This document shows, one piece after another, positions 1 through 6,048 of a DNA stretch of 12,354 bases. The position numbers were made by a program, and so were the translations under genes. Source of the DNA: an uncultured Fastidiosipila sp. (GTDB lineage Bacteria > Bacillota > Clostridia > Saccharofermentanales > Fastidiosipilaceae). The notes under the pieces are model-generated. The model was not told where the DNA came from. It ran no database searches and was given only the letters and a program-made list of their open reading frames with translations. How positions within the stretch are numbered: the first letter of the stretch is position 1; the number at the start of each line of letters is the position of its first letter. Where the stretch lies: assembly GCA_938014865.1 (NCBI GenBank), contig CALLQJ010000032.1:1-12354 (forward strand). The letters are read 5' to 3'.

Positions 1-959
1 TAAACGGTTATGGAGGAGCCGCTGATCAGCTCATCCTGCTCCCGGAATTCCGGAGCCAGGAAACCGCCGTTTTCCCGTGCTTTGGGATACAAGTCTTCCA
101 TCAGTGCCAGGAGCACGGAACGCGGGGCCACTTCAACATCGCCGACCTGAATGGGTTCGGTTTCCAGCAGGCCGATGCGGTTAAAGTCCACCACCATATC
201 CATCACCTTAACGGGATACATCGATACCTTAATGCTGATCTCATCGAGATCCGGCAGCACCTTCGGCAGCGTATAGACTTCCGGATGGCCTAAGGAATAG
301 ACATCAATTTCGCCGACACCGGGGAAGGTATGCTCGTCATAATCAAACTGTGTGACCACTTCAAGTCCGCGTTCTTCCTGCAGCTTATTGTCTTTCCAGA
401 CATGCACCGTGCCGTTGAAATTTTCCAGCATGTGATCCCAGACCGCCGGTCCGCCTTCACCGAGTTCGTCCATGATCATGTCGAGATGCACCGAGCGGGC
501 CTCGTCCATCAAAGAGACGGCGTACATAATTTCTACCGGGATCAGACCGGGACTGCCGCCGAGGCCGATAATAATCGATTTGCCTTTCTCTTCGGCTTCT
601 TTTTTGGCCTCATCCGTCATGACCTCTTCAAAAGCCGCGATGTCATCGCAGAAGTCGACATATTTTTTGCAATCAGAAGCCATAAAAGCATCCATAATCG
701 GAGGCAGCAGCTTATAGAAGGGACCCGTACAGTTGGCCACAACATCGGCCGTATTCATCAGTTCGAGCAAGGGCTCTTTTTCCAAAACATCCGCCTGCAC
801 GGCCGTGACCCGCTCGTCGTCTAATTCTTCAGCATACGCTTTGACTTTTGCTTCGTCATAGTCCGCCAGCACCACATCATCAAAAGCCCCGTCTGCCAGA
901 ATTTTCTTTACGGCATACGCTGCCTGTGCACCCGCTCCGCCTAATACTACAATTCTCAT
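1..959 (-). CDS. Saccharopine dehydrogenase-like NAD(P)-dependent oxidoreductase (3' end beyond window)
   Basis: Reading leftward from ATG at 959-957, the frame stays open for 319 codons to the window edge, so the C-terminus is missing. The protein opens MRIVVLGGAGAQAAYAVKKI, a beta-alpha-beta Rossmann start with a GGAGAQA nucleotide-binding loop (residues 7-13). An Asp at the end of the second strand (VVLADYDEAK) and DVVANCTGPFY, the typical Rossmann strand 4 of saccharopine dehydrogenase relatives, follow. A later IIIGLGGSPGLIPVEIMYAV block begins the substrate domain. Known members of this superfamily act on amino acid or polyamine conjugates; the substrate cannot be told here. The start is supported by AAGGAAGGAAG just upstream. 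No neighbour on this strand is visible. It is divergent from the permease at 1417. Family call is firm; the reaction is unassigned. Confidence 0.85.
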   Translation of the reverse strand, partial: MRIVVLGGAGAQAAYAVKKILADGAFDDVVLADYDEAKVKAYAEELDDERVTAVQADVLEKEPLLELMNTADVVANCTGPFYKLLPPIMDAFMASDCKKYVDFCDDIAAFEEVMTDEAKKEAEEKGKSIIIGLGGSPGLIPVEIMYAVSLMDEARSVHLDMIMDELGEGGPAVWDHMLENFNGTVHVWKDNKLQEERGLEVVTQFDYDEHTFPGVGEIDVYSLGHPEVYTLPKVLPDLDEISIKVSMYPVKVMDMVVDFNRIGLLETEPIQVGDVEVAPRSVLLALMEDLYPKARENGGFLAPEFREQDELISGSSITV

Positions 960-1127
960 ATCATCTTCCTTCCTTTTCTGATATTTTTTACAGCAATCTG
1001 CTGTGCTTTTATCTCTATTTTACAGTGGATTACCGCTTAAAAGAGGCAAGTTTATGGAAGCTTCACAAAGCCCGGAAAATCTTCATAATCAGGAAATAAT
1101 CGCTCACAGATTGACGGGAAATTATTT

Positions 1128-1180
1128 ATTTTGCCGTTAAAGTGCACAAGCAAAATAATTTAAGAAATCGCGCCTTGTGC
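1128..1180. promoter_or_regulatory. Nested inverted repeats, possible operator or leader structure
   Basis: ATTTTGC at 1128-1134 is the perfect inverse of GCAAAAT at 1150-1156. GCACAAG at 1144-1150 is the perfect inverse of CTTGTGC at 1174-1180. The two arms meet at G1150, so the two stems could be mutually exclusive. The motif GTGCAC (1142-1147) is itself palindromic. The site lies upstream of both divergent genes, which fits a regulator site for either one. No regulator is encoded in the window and the repeats may be chance in AT-rich DNA. Confidence 0.3.
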
Positions 1181-1221
1181 GTATTGATTGTAAATGCGTC
1201 ATATTTCGTGAGGAGGATTGC

Positions 1222-1296
1222 ATGAAATTCGTCATAAGTACTAAAGTTTTTTATTGTTTACAAAATCCTGTTTTCGTCTTAAAAGTATCAGGTTAA
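1222..1296 (+). CDS. Possible 24-residue small protein or leader peptide
   Basis: ATG at 1222 is preceded by AGGAGGA (1211-1217) with a 4-nt gap, one of the best Shine-Dalgarno matches in the window. The frame reads MKFVISTKVFYCLQNPVFVL and ends KVSG at TAA 1294-1296. The peptide is hydrophobic with two lysines and one cysteine, and I do not recognise it. It lies 120 nt upstream of the permease start, so it could be a leader peptide, a free small membrane peptide, or the decayed 5' end of a lost gene. A strong ribosome site alone does not prove translation. Confidence 0.35.
   Translation: MKFVISTKVFYCLQNPVFVLKVSG
1257..1285 (+). promoter_or_regulatory. Weak sigma-A-like promoter candidate for the permease
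   Basis: TTTACA at 1257-1262 and TAAAAG at 1280-1285 are separated by 17 bp and lie about 130 bp before the GTG start of the permease. The -35 matches four of six consensus positions and the -10 is poor. It overlaps the small ORF at 1222-1296, so both cannot easily be right unless that ORF is read from a promoter further upstream. Confidence 0.25.
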
Positions 1297-1416
1297 AATT
1301 TCAGAACAGGGGTCGGATCACTCGCTTCGTCTCCCGCATCCGAAGATGCAGCATCCTAAAAAAGAAAAGACCGAATACAAAAACCTAATCTGCTTTTTAC
1401 ATGAAGGGAGACGACC

Positions 1417-2712
1417 GTGCTCGAGAATATTACTATGCTTGTCGGCAAAGAATACATGACCCTCATCATCATCGGCGCCGCCATGATCCTGTTCATCTGG
1501 GACAAAATTCCGATTTCCATGACCGCCCTTCTGGCGTCTTTAGCTTTAGCGCTTTTCGGCTGCATGGACTTTGTCAGAGTCTATGACGGCTTCGGCACGA
1601 ATGTCATTATGCTGGTGGCGGGCATGATGGTGGTAGGGGACGCCCTTTTCCAGACGGGGGCGGTTGTACTGCTCGGACGAAAAATCATGAAATCGCGCTT
1701 TGCTAAAAATGAACGATCACTTCTATTTATTTTATTATTAGCGGTCGGCGGGCTCAGTGCTTTTCTCAGCAATACGGCCACCATGGCCACCTTTATCCCG
1801 CTGGTCGGAGCGATGGTCAGAGCTTCCAAGGGACGGCTTTCGAACAAGAATCTCCTGATGCCCCTGGGCATGGCGGCTTCCGTCGGCGGCACTTTAACGC
1901 TCGTCGGATCGACCGCCCAGAACATGGTGAATACCGTCCTGATCGAAGAAGGTTTTGCCCCGATCGGCATGTTTGATTTTACCGTCCTCGTCGGCCCGGC
2001 TTTTGTTTTGCTGATCATCTACCTGCTGACGGTCGGCTACGGGATCGAGAAGCATGAATTTGTCTTTGAGGACGGCGAGAATGAGACGGAAGATCCGACG
2101 ATGCGTGATTTTACGCCGGACAGCAAAACCTATATGTCTCTGGCGATCATGATTCTTTGCATCCTCGGCTTTATGTTTGAAGTCTTCCCGACGGGCATTA
2201 TCGGTCTGATGGGCGGTGCGGCTGTTATCCTGACCGGCTGCGTGGATTTCCGGACGACCATGCAGCGGGTGGATTGGAATACGGTCTTGCTGCTGGGCTT
2301 TGGTTCCGGGATTGCCTCGGGGATGAACGATTCGGGAGCGGGCGAAATGATTGCGCATTTTGCTGTTGACCTGGTCGGTGATAATCCGATGATCCTTTTT
2401 GCCAGTGCAATCTTGATCACCATCGTCTTCACAAATGTGATGTCAAATACGGCGGTGGCCGCGATGATGACGCCGATCTATATTGTGATTTCCACTTCAC
2501 TCGGCTATGATCCTTATATTTTTGCGATGGGCATTGCGATCGGGGCGAATATCGCGATTGCGACACCGATCGGCGGTGTTGCCATGAGCCAGACGGTGGT
2601 GGGCGGCTATGAGTTTAAAGATTATCTGAAACTCGGACTGCCGATCACCTTGATTATGGCAGCCGTGATGATTCTGCTTGCGCCGCTGCTGATCGGTTTT
2701 AAGCCGCTTTGA
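1417..2712 (+). CDS. SLC13/DASS-type sodium-coupled anion (dicarboxylate-like) permease
   Basis: A 431-residue polytopic membrane protein with the hallmark pair of SNT motifs of the divalent anion:Na+ symporter family: SNTATMATFIPL at residues 118-129 and SNTAVAAMMTPI at 343-354. They sit in the two halves of an internally repeated fold. The two halves are separated by an acidic soluble loop (about 212-235). GSTAQNM (165-170) and ATPIGGVAMS (382-391) are the other conserved loops. In characterised family members the SNT loops bind Na+ and the carboxylates of succinate, malate or citrate; the substrate here is not determinable. Start is GTG 1417, because GGAG at 1407-1410 is 6 nt away, while later ATGs (1435, 1456) lack a site. 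The stop (TGA 2710-2712) abuts the Shine-Dalgarno of the AAA+ ATPase, so the two are cotranscribed. Confidence 0.85.
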   Translation: MLENITMLVGKEYMTLIIIGAAMILFIWDKIPISMTALLASLALALFGCMDFVRVYDGFGTNVIMLVAGMMVVGDALFQTGAVVLLGRKIMKSRFAKNERSLLFILLLAVGGLSAFLSNTATMATFIPLVGAMVRASKGRLSNKNLLMPLGMAASVGGTLTLVGSTAQNMVNTVLIEEGFAPIGMFDFTVLVGPAFVLLIIYLLTVGYGIEKHEFVFEDGENETEDPTMRDFTPDSKTYMSLAIMILCILGFMFEVFPTGIIGLMGGAAVILTGCVDFRTTMQRVDWNTVLLLGFGSGIASGMNDSGAGEMIAHFAVDLVGDNPMILFASAILITIVFTNVMSNTAVAAMMTPIYIVISTSLGYDPYIFAMGIAIGANIAIATPIGGVAMSQTVVGGYEFKDYLKLGLPITLIMAAVMILLAPLLIGFKPL

Positions 2713-2725
2713 GGGAGGTATGAAA

Positions 2726-3685
2726 ATGGCAACCGTTGAGCAGATTAAGGCATTGATAAAAGCTCATTATGATGATAATGATGAGCAATTTAAAGTTGTC
2801 GCGCTTCAGATTGCAGCTCATGAAGCCAGACTCGGACATTCGAAGAGTGCACAAGATATTAAGAACATTATAAATTCTCCCTTAAACAAACGTTCCAACA
2901 TACTTAGAATTTCCACTCAGAATCAAGCTTTAAATCTTGAATATCCTAAATATCGAAAAGAAGATTTGGTCTTAGATGATTCTTTATTTGAAAGAATAGA
3001 AAGAATTTTACGTGAATACAGATGTCGGGATGTATTAAGAAAAAACGGTTTAAAAAATCGTTCAAAATTACTTTTAGAGGGTGAGCCGGGAACAGGAAAA
3101 ACAATGACAGCTTCTGTTATAGCAAATGAGTTGAAGCTGCCGTTGTTCTCCGTTCAGCCGGATCGCTTAATTTCTAAATATATGGGTGAGACCAGTGTAA
3201 AACTAAAGACAATTTTTGATCAAATTAATGATACAAGAGGTGTTTATCTTTTTGATGAGTTTGATGCCATCGGGGCTGACAGGACTTATGATAATGATGT
3301 CGGCGAAATGAGGAGAATTTTAAACTCACTGCTTCAATATATTGAGGCAGATGATTCAAACAGTATAATTATCGCTGCAACAAATAATGCTGACATGCTC
3401 GATAAAGCACTGTTCAGAAGATTTGATGAAGTACTGGCTTACCATCTTCCGGATAAGCATCAGATCAAAGAACTTTTAAAGAAAAATTTAGATGGTTTCT
3501 TATCTTCCGATGTCTTAGATCCGGAAGTTATTGACGAAGCCTTGGGTTTAAATCATGCCGAAATTGTAAAGGCATGCGATAACGCCATGAAAGAATCAAT
3601 ATTGAATGAGCAAATTATTGATAAGAAAATGATGATCAACGCTTTAAATGAGCGAAAGAGAATTGCAAGATATAAGGAGGCATAA
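2726..3685 (+). CDS. AAA+ ATPase, IetA-like (normally paired with a subtilisin-like protease)
   Basis: A 319-residue single-domain AAA+ protein. An N-terminal helical region (MATVEQIKALIKAHY to about residue 50, with ALQIAAHEARLGH) precedes the ATPase core: Walker A GEPGTGKT (119-126), a pore-loop-like KYMGE (151-155), Walker B VYLFDEFD (173-180), sensor-1 AATN (217-220) and arginine fingers RRFD (231-234). ATP turnover is therefore expected. From memory this family often stands directly upstream of an S8 protease, as in IetAS, reported for plasmid maintenance and phage defence. ATG 2726 is preferred over ATG 2720 because GGGAGG (2713-2718) is 7 nt from the former and 1 nt from the latter, and relatives begin MAT-EQIK. 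It is markedly AT-rich compared with the permease it follows, suggesting acquisition. No intact protease follows. Family call is firm, role inferred. Confidence 0.8.
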   Translation: MATVEQIKALIKAHYDDNDEQFKVVALQIAAHEARLGHSKSAQDIKNIINSPLNKRSNILRISTQNQALNLEYPKYRKEDLVLDDSLFERIERILREYRCRDVLRKNGLKNRSKLLLEGEPGTGKTMTASVIANELKLPLFSVQPDRLISKYMGETSVKLKTIFDQINDTRGVYLFDEFDAIGADRTYDNDVGEMRRILNSLLQYIEADDSNSIIIAATNNADMLDKALFRRFDEVLAYHLPDKHQIKELLKKNLDGFLSSDVLDPEVIDEALGLNHAEIVKACDNAMKESILNEQIIDKKMMINALNERKRIARYKEA

Positions 3686-3691
3686 AACAAA

Positions 3692-3742
3692 TTGAGATAT
3701 AAAAATATAGTATTAGAAAATACCGGAGAAAAAATTTTTTAA
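3692..3742 (+). pseudogene. 16-codon stub, possibly the 5' remnant of a subtilisin-like protease gene
   Basis: After the ATPase stop, AAGGAGG (3674-3680) is followed 11 nt later by TTG at 3692. That frame reads LRYKNIVLENTGEKIF and stops at TAA 3740-3742. The Y-x-x-I-x-L-x-N-T pattern resembles, from memory, the N-terminus of S8 proteases encoded beside such ATPases. Gene order and spacing also fit a partner gene cut short. Neither alternate frame gives a protease sequence in the remaining 115 bp before the OsmC gene, so the break is a deletion and not a simple frameshift. The resemblance is short and could be chance. Confidence 0.35.
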
Positions 3743-3756
3743 TGACAAGAAAGATT

Positions 3757-3785
3757 TTATAAAATGTCCGGCCCTCCGTTACAAT
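3757..3785 (+). promoter_or_regulatory. Promoter candidate for the OsmC gene
   Basis: TACAAT at 3780-3785 matches the -10 consensus at five of six positions. TTATAA at 3757-3762, 17 bp upstream, is a weak -35 (three of six). Transcription would start near 3792 and give a leader of about 65 nt with the hairpin described at 3815-3848. Confidence 0.45.
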
Positions 3786-3814
3786 AGAAACAGAAGCAAA
3801 AGCAGACATTCAAA

Positions 3815-3848
3815 GGCATTCGTTCATTTTCGAATGCCCCGATCCGGG
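3815..3848 (+). promoter_or_regulatory. Paired hairpins in the OsmC leader touching the ribosome binding site
   Basis: GGCATTCG (3815-3822) pairs perfectly with CGAATGCC (3831-3838) across an 8-nt loop. Directly after it CCCG (3838-3841) can pair with CGGG (3845-3848), which covers the GGG of the Shine-Dalgarno GGGAGG (3846-3851). The second stem is short with a 3-nt loop. The first hairpin lies between the predicted +1 and the ribosome site, so it could stabilise the message or serve as a regulator site. No T-run follows, so it is not a terminator. Confidence 0.4.
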
Positions 3849-3857
3849 AGGTAAAAG

Positions 3858-4271
3858 ATGGCAAAGGAAGTCAAAGCAAGATGTGAAAAAGACATGGTCG
3901 TACGCTGTGAAGCAGACGGACACGAATATGTGCTGGATCATTCGGATCCGAAAAATCCGGATAAAAGCTTAGAAGGGACGTCGCCGGGCGGCGCTTTGAT
4001 GGTCGCTCTGGCCGGCTGCAAGGCGATGGTAGTGCGCATGTTCCTTTCCGCACGCAAGATCGATGCGCCGATCGATATTAAGATCTCGATGGACGGTGAT
4101 AACGCGAGCGGTAAATTTGCGGCGCATGCCAAGGTTGAGATCCATATTGATGCCGAGCTTAGCGAGAAGGACCGCCGGCTGATTGAAGAATTTGTGGACA
4201 GTAAGTGTGCAGTCGAGCAGATCATTCTCGGCACGGAAAATACGATTGAGACGAGCTACAGTTTCGCCTGA
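3858..4271 (+). CDS. OsmC/Ohr-family protein
   Basis: A 137-residue protein, the usual length for small OsmC-fold proteins. The conserved helix start SPGGALMVALAGCKAMVVRM holds the first cysteine (Cys54), and the second lies at SKCAVEQIILG (Cys117). Characterised OsmC and Ohr proteins use this cysteine pair to reduce organic hydroperoxides as homodimers, so peroxidase activity is possible. The sequence is closer to the general OsmC (YhfA-like) group than to Ohr, and position 44 onward reads GG where many OsmC/Ohr enzymes have a glutamate. Function may therefore differ. GGGAGG sits 6 nt before ATG 3858. It is a single-gene unit, with its own promoter upstream and a strong terminator 28 nt after the stop. 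Confidence 0.82.
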   Translation: MAKEVKARCEKDMVVRCEADGHEYVLDHSDPKNPDKSLEGTSPGGALMVALAGCKAMVVRMFLSARKIDAPIDIKISMDGDNASGKFAAHAKVEIHIDAELSEKDRRLIEEFVDSKCAVEQIILGTENTIETSYSFA

Positions 4272-4298
4272 TAAGCGAAAGAGCTTAGCTTTCACAAG

Positions 4299-4330
4299 AG
4301 GGTCTTGTTTTACCGCAAGGCCCTTTTTTT
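4299..4330 (+). terminator. Intrinsic terminator of the OsmC gene
   Basis: AGGGTCTTG (4299-4307) pairs with CAAGGCCCT (4316-4324), a 9-bp stem with one G-U pair and an 8-nt loop. A run of seven T (4324-4330) follows. It starts 28 nt after the OsmC stop codon. Confidence 0.88.
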
Positions 4331-4400
4331 GACGGAAAAAAGCATATCATTTTATCTAAAACAGACAATAAATGTTAAAAAAATATAAAAATTGTATCTT

Positions 4401-4431
4401 TTGACAGAAAAATACAATAAAGTTGTATGAT
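4401..4431 (+). promoter_or_regulatory. Promoter of the arabinoside uptake and GH127 operon
   Basis: TTGACA (4401-4406) is a perfect -35. TATGAT (4426-4431) is a five-of-six -10. The spacing is 19 bp, longer than the optimal 17, which commonly makes a promoter weak or activator-assisted. Start of transcription would fall near 4438, inside the palindrome at 4433-4446, giving a leader of about 240 nt. No other promoter as good is seen before the binding-protein gene. Confidence 0.65.
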
Positions 4432-4446
4432 ACATCTTATAAGATG
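4424..4446. promoter_or_regulatory. Adjacent palindromes over -10 and +1, likely repressor operator
   Basis: CATCTTATAAGATG (4433-4446) is a perfect 14-bp palindrome at the predicted start of transcription. TGTATGATACA (4424-4434) is an 11-bp palindrome around a central G and contains the -10 box; the two share two bases. A dimeric regulator bound here would block RNA polymerase, as expected for substrate induction of a sugar operon. The half-site ATCTTA does not identify the regulator family to me, and no regulator gene is in the window. Confidence 0.6.
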
Positions 4447-4630
4447 ACTAAATGACCTATTCTTTCCTTTATTTTTTCTTGTACAGAATATACGATAAAA
4501 GTGCCTGATAAACTTGTTCAAGTAGTCAATATGATGCTGATAAGCCTTGAATGATGCTTTTTTCAGGTAAAGCAAGAAAGCAGACAAGGTAAAATAATAA
4601 ACGTACAACTTGTCTGAAAAGAGCCTACGG
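4447..4630 (+). other. Long AT-rich leader of the operon, with one stem-loop
   Basis: About 190 nt of untranslated leader before the ribosome site. CAGACAAG (4581-4588) is the perfect inverse of CTTGTCTG (4609-4616), giving an 8-bp stem with a 20-nt loop. TGATGCT occurs twice, near 4532 and 4552. ACTT/AAGT around 4512-4523 could form a minor hairpin. A T6 run follows the second TGATGCT but has no strong stem before it. I do not recognise a riboswitch class; the length suggests post-initiation control. Confidence 0.4.
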
Positions 4631-4679
4631 AAGGAGGAAATCGGTTCGCAAAAAAATTTTAGAACCGATGTAATCAATG
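4631..4679 (+). promoter_or_regulatory. Distant Shine-Dalgarno bridged to the AUG by a hairpin
   Basis: The only good ribosome site, AAGGAGG (4631-4637), lies 39 nt before ATG 4677. Between them ATCGGTTC (4640-4647) is the perfect inverse of GAACCGAT (4662-4669), an 8-bp stem whose loop can add A-U pairs. Folding leaves 2 nt before and 7 nt after the stem, an effective spacing of 9 nt. An in-frame TAA at 4671-4673 rules out any start further upstream in this frame, and no ATG, GTG or TTG lies 5-14 nt after the site. From memory, phage T4 has genes with a comparable bridged ribosome site. Translation should depend on the hairpin being formed. Confidence 0.6.
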
Positions 4680-5978
4680 AAAAAGATTTGGAAAAAGATT
4701 CTTAGTTTCAGCCTGGCAGCAGGTCTTTTATTTTCAGCTGCTGCTTGCGGAAATAACGATGAAAAGGGATCTGACGGGGACACAGCCAAAAAGACAGAAG
4801 AGAAAGAGCAGGGCGATAATTCGTCCGCTTCAGGCGGTGAAGTCAACTTGACAGTTTGGAATGAGCCGCCCCAGGATGATGATTTAAACATGTATCTGGC
4901 GGCAGAAAAAGCGACCGGTATTAAAGTGAATGTCACCGTTATTCCGGAAACAGAGTATTCTTCAAAACTGAATCAGATGGTAGCCACCGGTGATTCATCG
5001 CAGGATATCTTTATTGTCTGGGAAAATGATATTAAAAACTTTGCCGATACCGGAGGGATTCGCGAATTAGACAGCTATCTGGAGAATTCATCGGTTGATA
5101 AAGAACACTTTATTGATGCTGTTGCGGAGCTGACTGAAGGGCTTGGCGGTACTTACGGACTGCCTTGGTGTGCAGCCGTAGAAATTATGTACTATAACCA
5201 GGATCTTTTTGATGAAGCCGGTATAGAATACCCGGATAACAATTGGCCTTATGAAGAGTTTTTAAGTGCTGCAGAAAAACTCACGAAGAAAGCCGATGAC
5301 GGCAGCACCGAAATTTACGGTTCTGATCTGCCTAATCTGCAGACATGGTGGGCAGGCATAGGGATCCACGGCGATCAGGTTTATGATCCGGCCAGCGGTG
5401 AACTGGTAATCGGCGAAGGTGCTGAAAAATACGTTTCCGATGTAAGAAACATGGTTGAACAAGGTTACATGCCTGAACCGTCCTCCGATACGGCGGACTT
5501 ATTTGCCACGGGCAAAGCAGCGATGGCATGGCTGGGGAGCTGGAACATTGGTGTTTACGGCGGTGATTTGGACTTTGATTGGGAAATCTGCACAATCCCT
5601 ACCGCAGACAGAAAATATAACACCTTACATACAGGTTTCTACACAATTAATGACAAGAGCAAGAACCAAGATGACGCATGGAAAGTTATTGAATATCTGA
5701 TGAGTGAGGAAGGCCAGAATATTAACTCTGCTGCCTCCGGTAACCCGTCAGCAATTATCCCCATTGCAGAGCAAGGTGTCTGGAAAGTAGAAAGTGCTAA
5801 GACGATTGAAAACTGGGAGGCCGTAACAGATGCACTCGAATCCGGTGTATTCGGCTATACTTCTTTGCCGAGCGGCATAACCGGCAACGCAGTAAGTGAA
5901 TTTGAATCGGCAGCTTTGGGTATGAAAACGCCTGAGGAAGCTGTAGAAGCTGCACTTGACTATGCAAAATCTCAATAA
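4677..5978 (+). CDS. ABC sugar transporter substrate-binding lipoprotein (family 1, MalE-like)
   Basis: A 433-residue lipoprotein: MKKIWKK, a hydrophobic core, then the lipobox AAAC with the lipidated Cys24. An acidic and polar linker (about 25-52) follows, then the binding domain from VNLTVWNEPPQDDDLNMYLA. Conserved features of cluster 1 binding proteins include FIVWENDIKNFADTGGIREL, GTYGLPWCAAVEIMYYNQDL (residues about 158-177) with the typical GLP and MYYN segments, and GKAAMAWLGSW. It should capture an oligosaccharide at the cell surface and pass it to the two downstream permeases. Linkage to a GH127 enzyme suggests a beta-arabino-oligosaccharide; that is inference. First gene of the operon, with an unusual bridged ribosome site and a hairpin after the stop. 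Confidence 0.88.
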   Translation: MKKIWKKILSFSLAAGLLFSAAACGNNDEKGSDGDTAKKTEEKEQGDNSSASGGEVNLTVWNEPPQDDDLNMYLAAEKATGIKVNVTVIPETEYSSKLNQMVATGDSSQDIFIVWENDIKNFADTGGIRELDSYLENSSVDKEHFIDAVAELTEGLGGTYGLPWCAAVEIMYYNQDLFDEAGIEYPDNNWPYEEFLSAAEKLTKKADDGSTEIYGSDLPNLQTWWAGIGIHGDQVYDPASGELVIGEGAEKYVSDVRNMVEQGYMPEPSSDTADLFATGKAAMAWLGSWNIGVYGGDLDFDWEICTIPTADRKYNTLHTGFYTINDKSKNQDDAWKVIEYLMSEEGQNINSAASGNPSAIIPIAEQGVWKVESAKTIENWEAVTDALESGVFGYTSLPSGITGNAVSEFESAALGMKTPEEAVEAALDYAKSQ

Positions 5979-6002
5979 AGCAAACCGCTGAAGTTTGAGC
6001 TG

Positions 6003-6034
6003 AGGTTAGGCGGGGGAGACCCGCCTAACCTTTT
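6003..6034 (+). terminator. Strong intra-operon hairpin after the binding-protein gene
   Basis: AGGTTAGGCGGG (6003-6014) pairs perfectly with CCCGCCTAACCT (6020-6031) across the 5-nt loop GGAGA. Only four T follow before TATAAAGGAG, so it is probably a partial terminator or a 3' stabilising structure. Such hairpins after binding-protein genes raise their output over the membrane components. It ends 6 nt before the next Shine-Dalgarno. Confidence 0.75.
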
Positions 6035-6048
6035 ATAAAGGAGAAAAT

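Larger units (their letters stand above)
960..1416. other. Divergent intergenic region (457 bp)
   Basis: This gap separates the minus-strand oxidoreductase from the plus-strand permease. It holds a short hairpin in the oxidoreductase leader (ACAGCA/TGCTGT, 990-1004, 3-nt loop), overlapping inverted repeats at 1128-1180, a 24-codon ORF with a strong Shine-Dalgarno at 1222-1296, and a weak promoter-like pair near 1257-1285. A short self-complementary cluster (GCATC, GATGC, GCATC) lies at 1336-1355. I see no tRNA or known riboswitch core. For the minus strand, TAAAAT (complement of 1017-1022) is a possible -10 without a convincing -35. Confidence 0.6.

Noticed and set aside
330..824. Long plus-strand open frames across the oxidoreductase gene
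   Set aside because: They are antisense to a clear Rossmann-fold gene and show no family motifs or ribosome sites.
1336..1355. GCATC/GATGC/GCATC cluster as a regulatory hairpin
   Set aside because: The stems are only 5 bp, with alternative pairings and no T-run or promoter relation.
3730..3741. A-run followed by T-run after the ATPase as a terminator
   Set aside because: It is an AT-only palindrome with no GC stem, so it cannot form a stable terminator hairpin.
4452..4508. 18-codon ORF (MTYSFLYFF...) in the operon leader
   Set aside because: No Shine-Dalgarno precedes the ATG and its composition is that of AT-rich leader sequence.
4505..4520. TGATAAACTTGTTCA as a CcpA catabolite-repression site
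   Set aside because: It is 15 nt long and lacks the central CG of the consensus; only the TGA/TCA ends agree.
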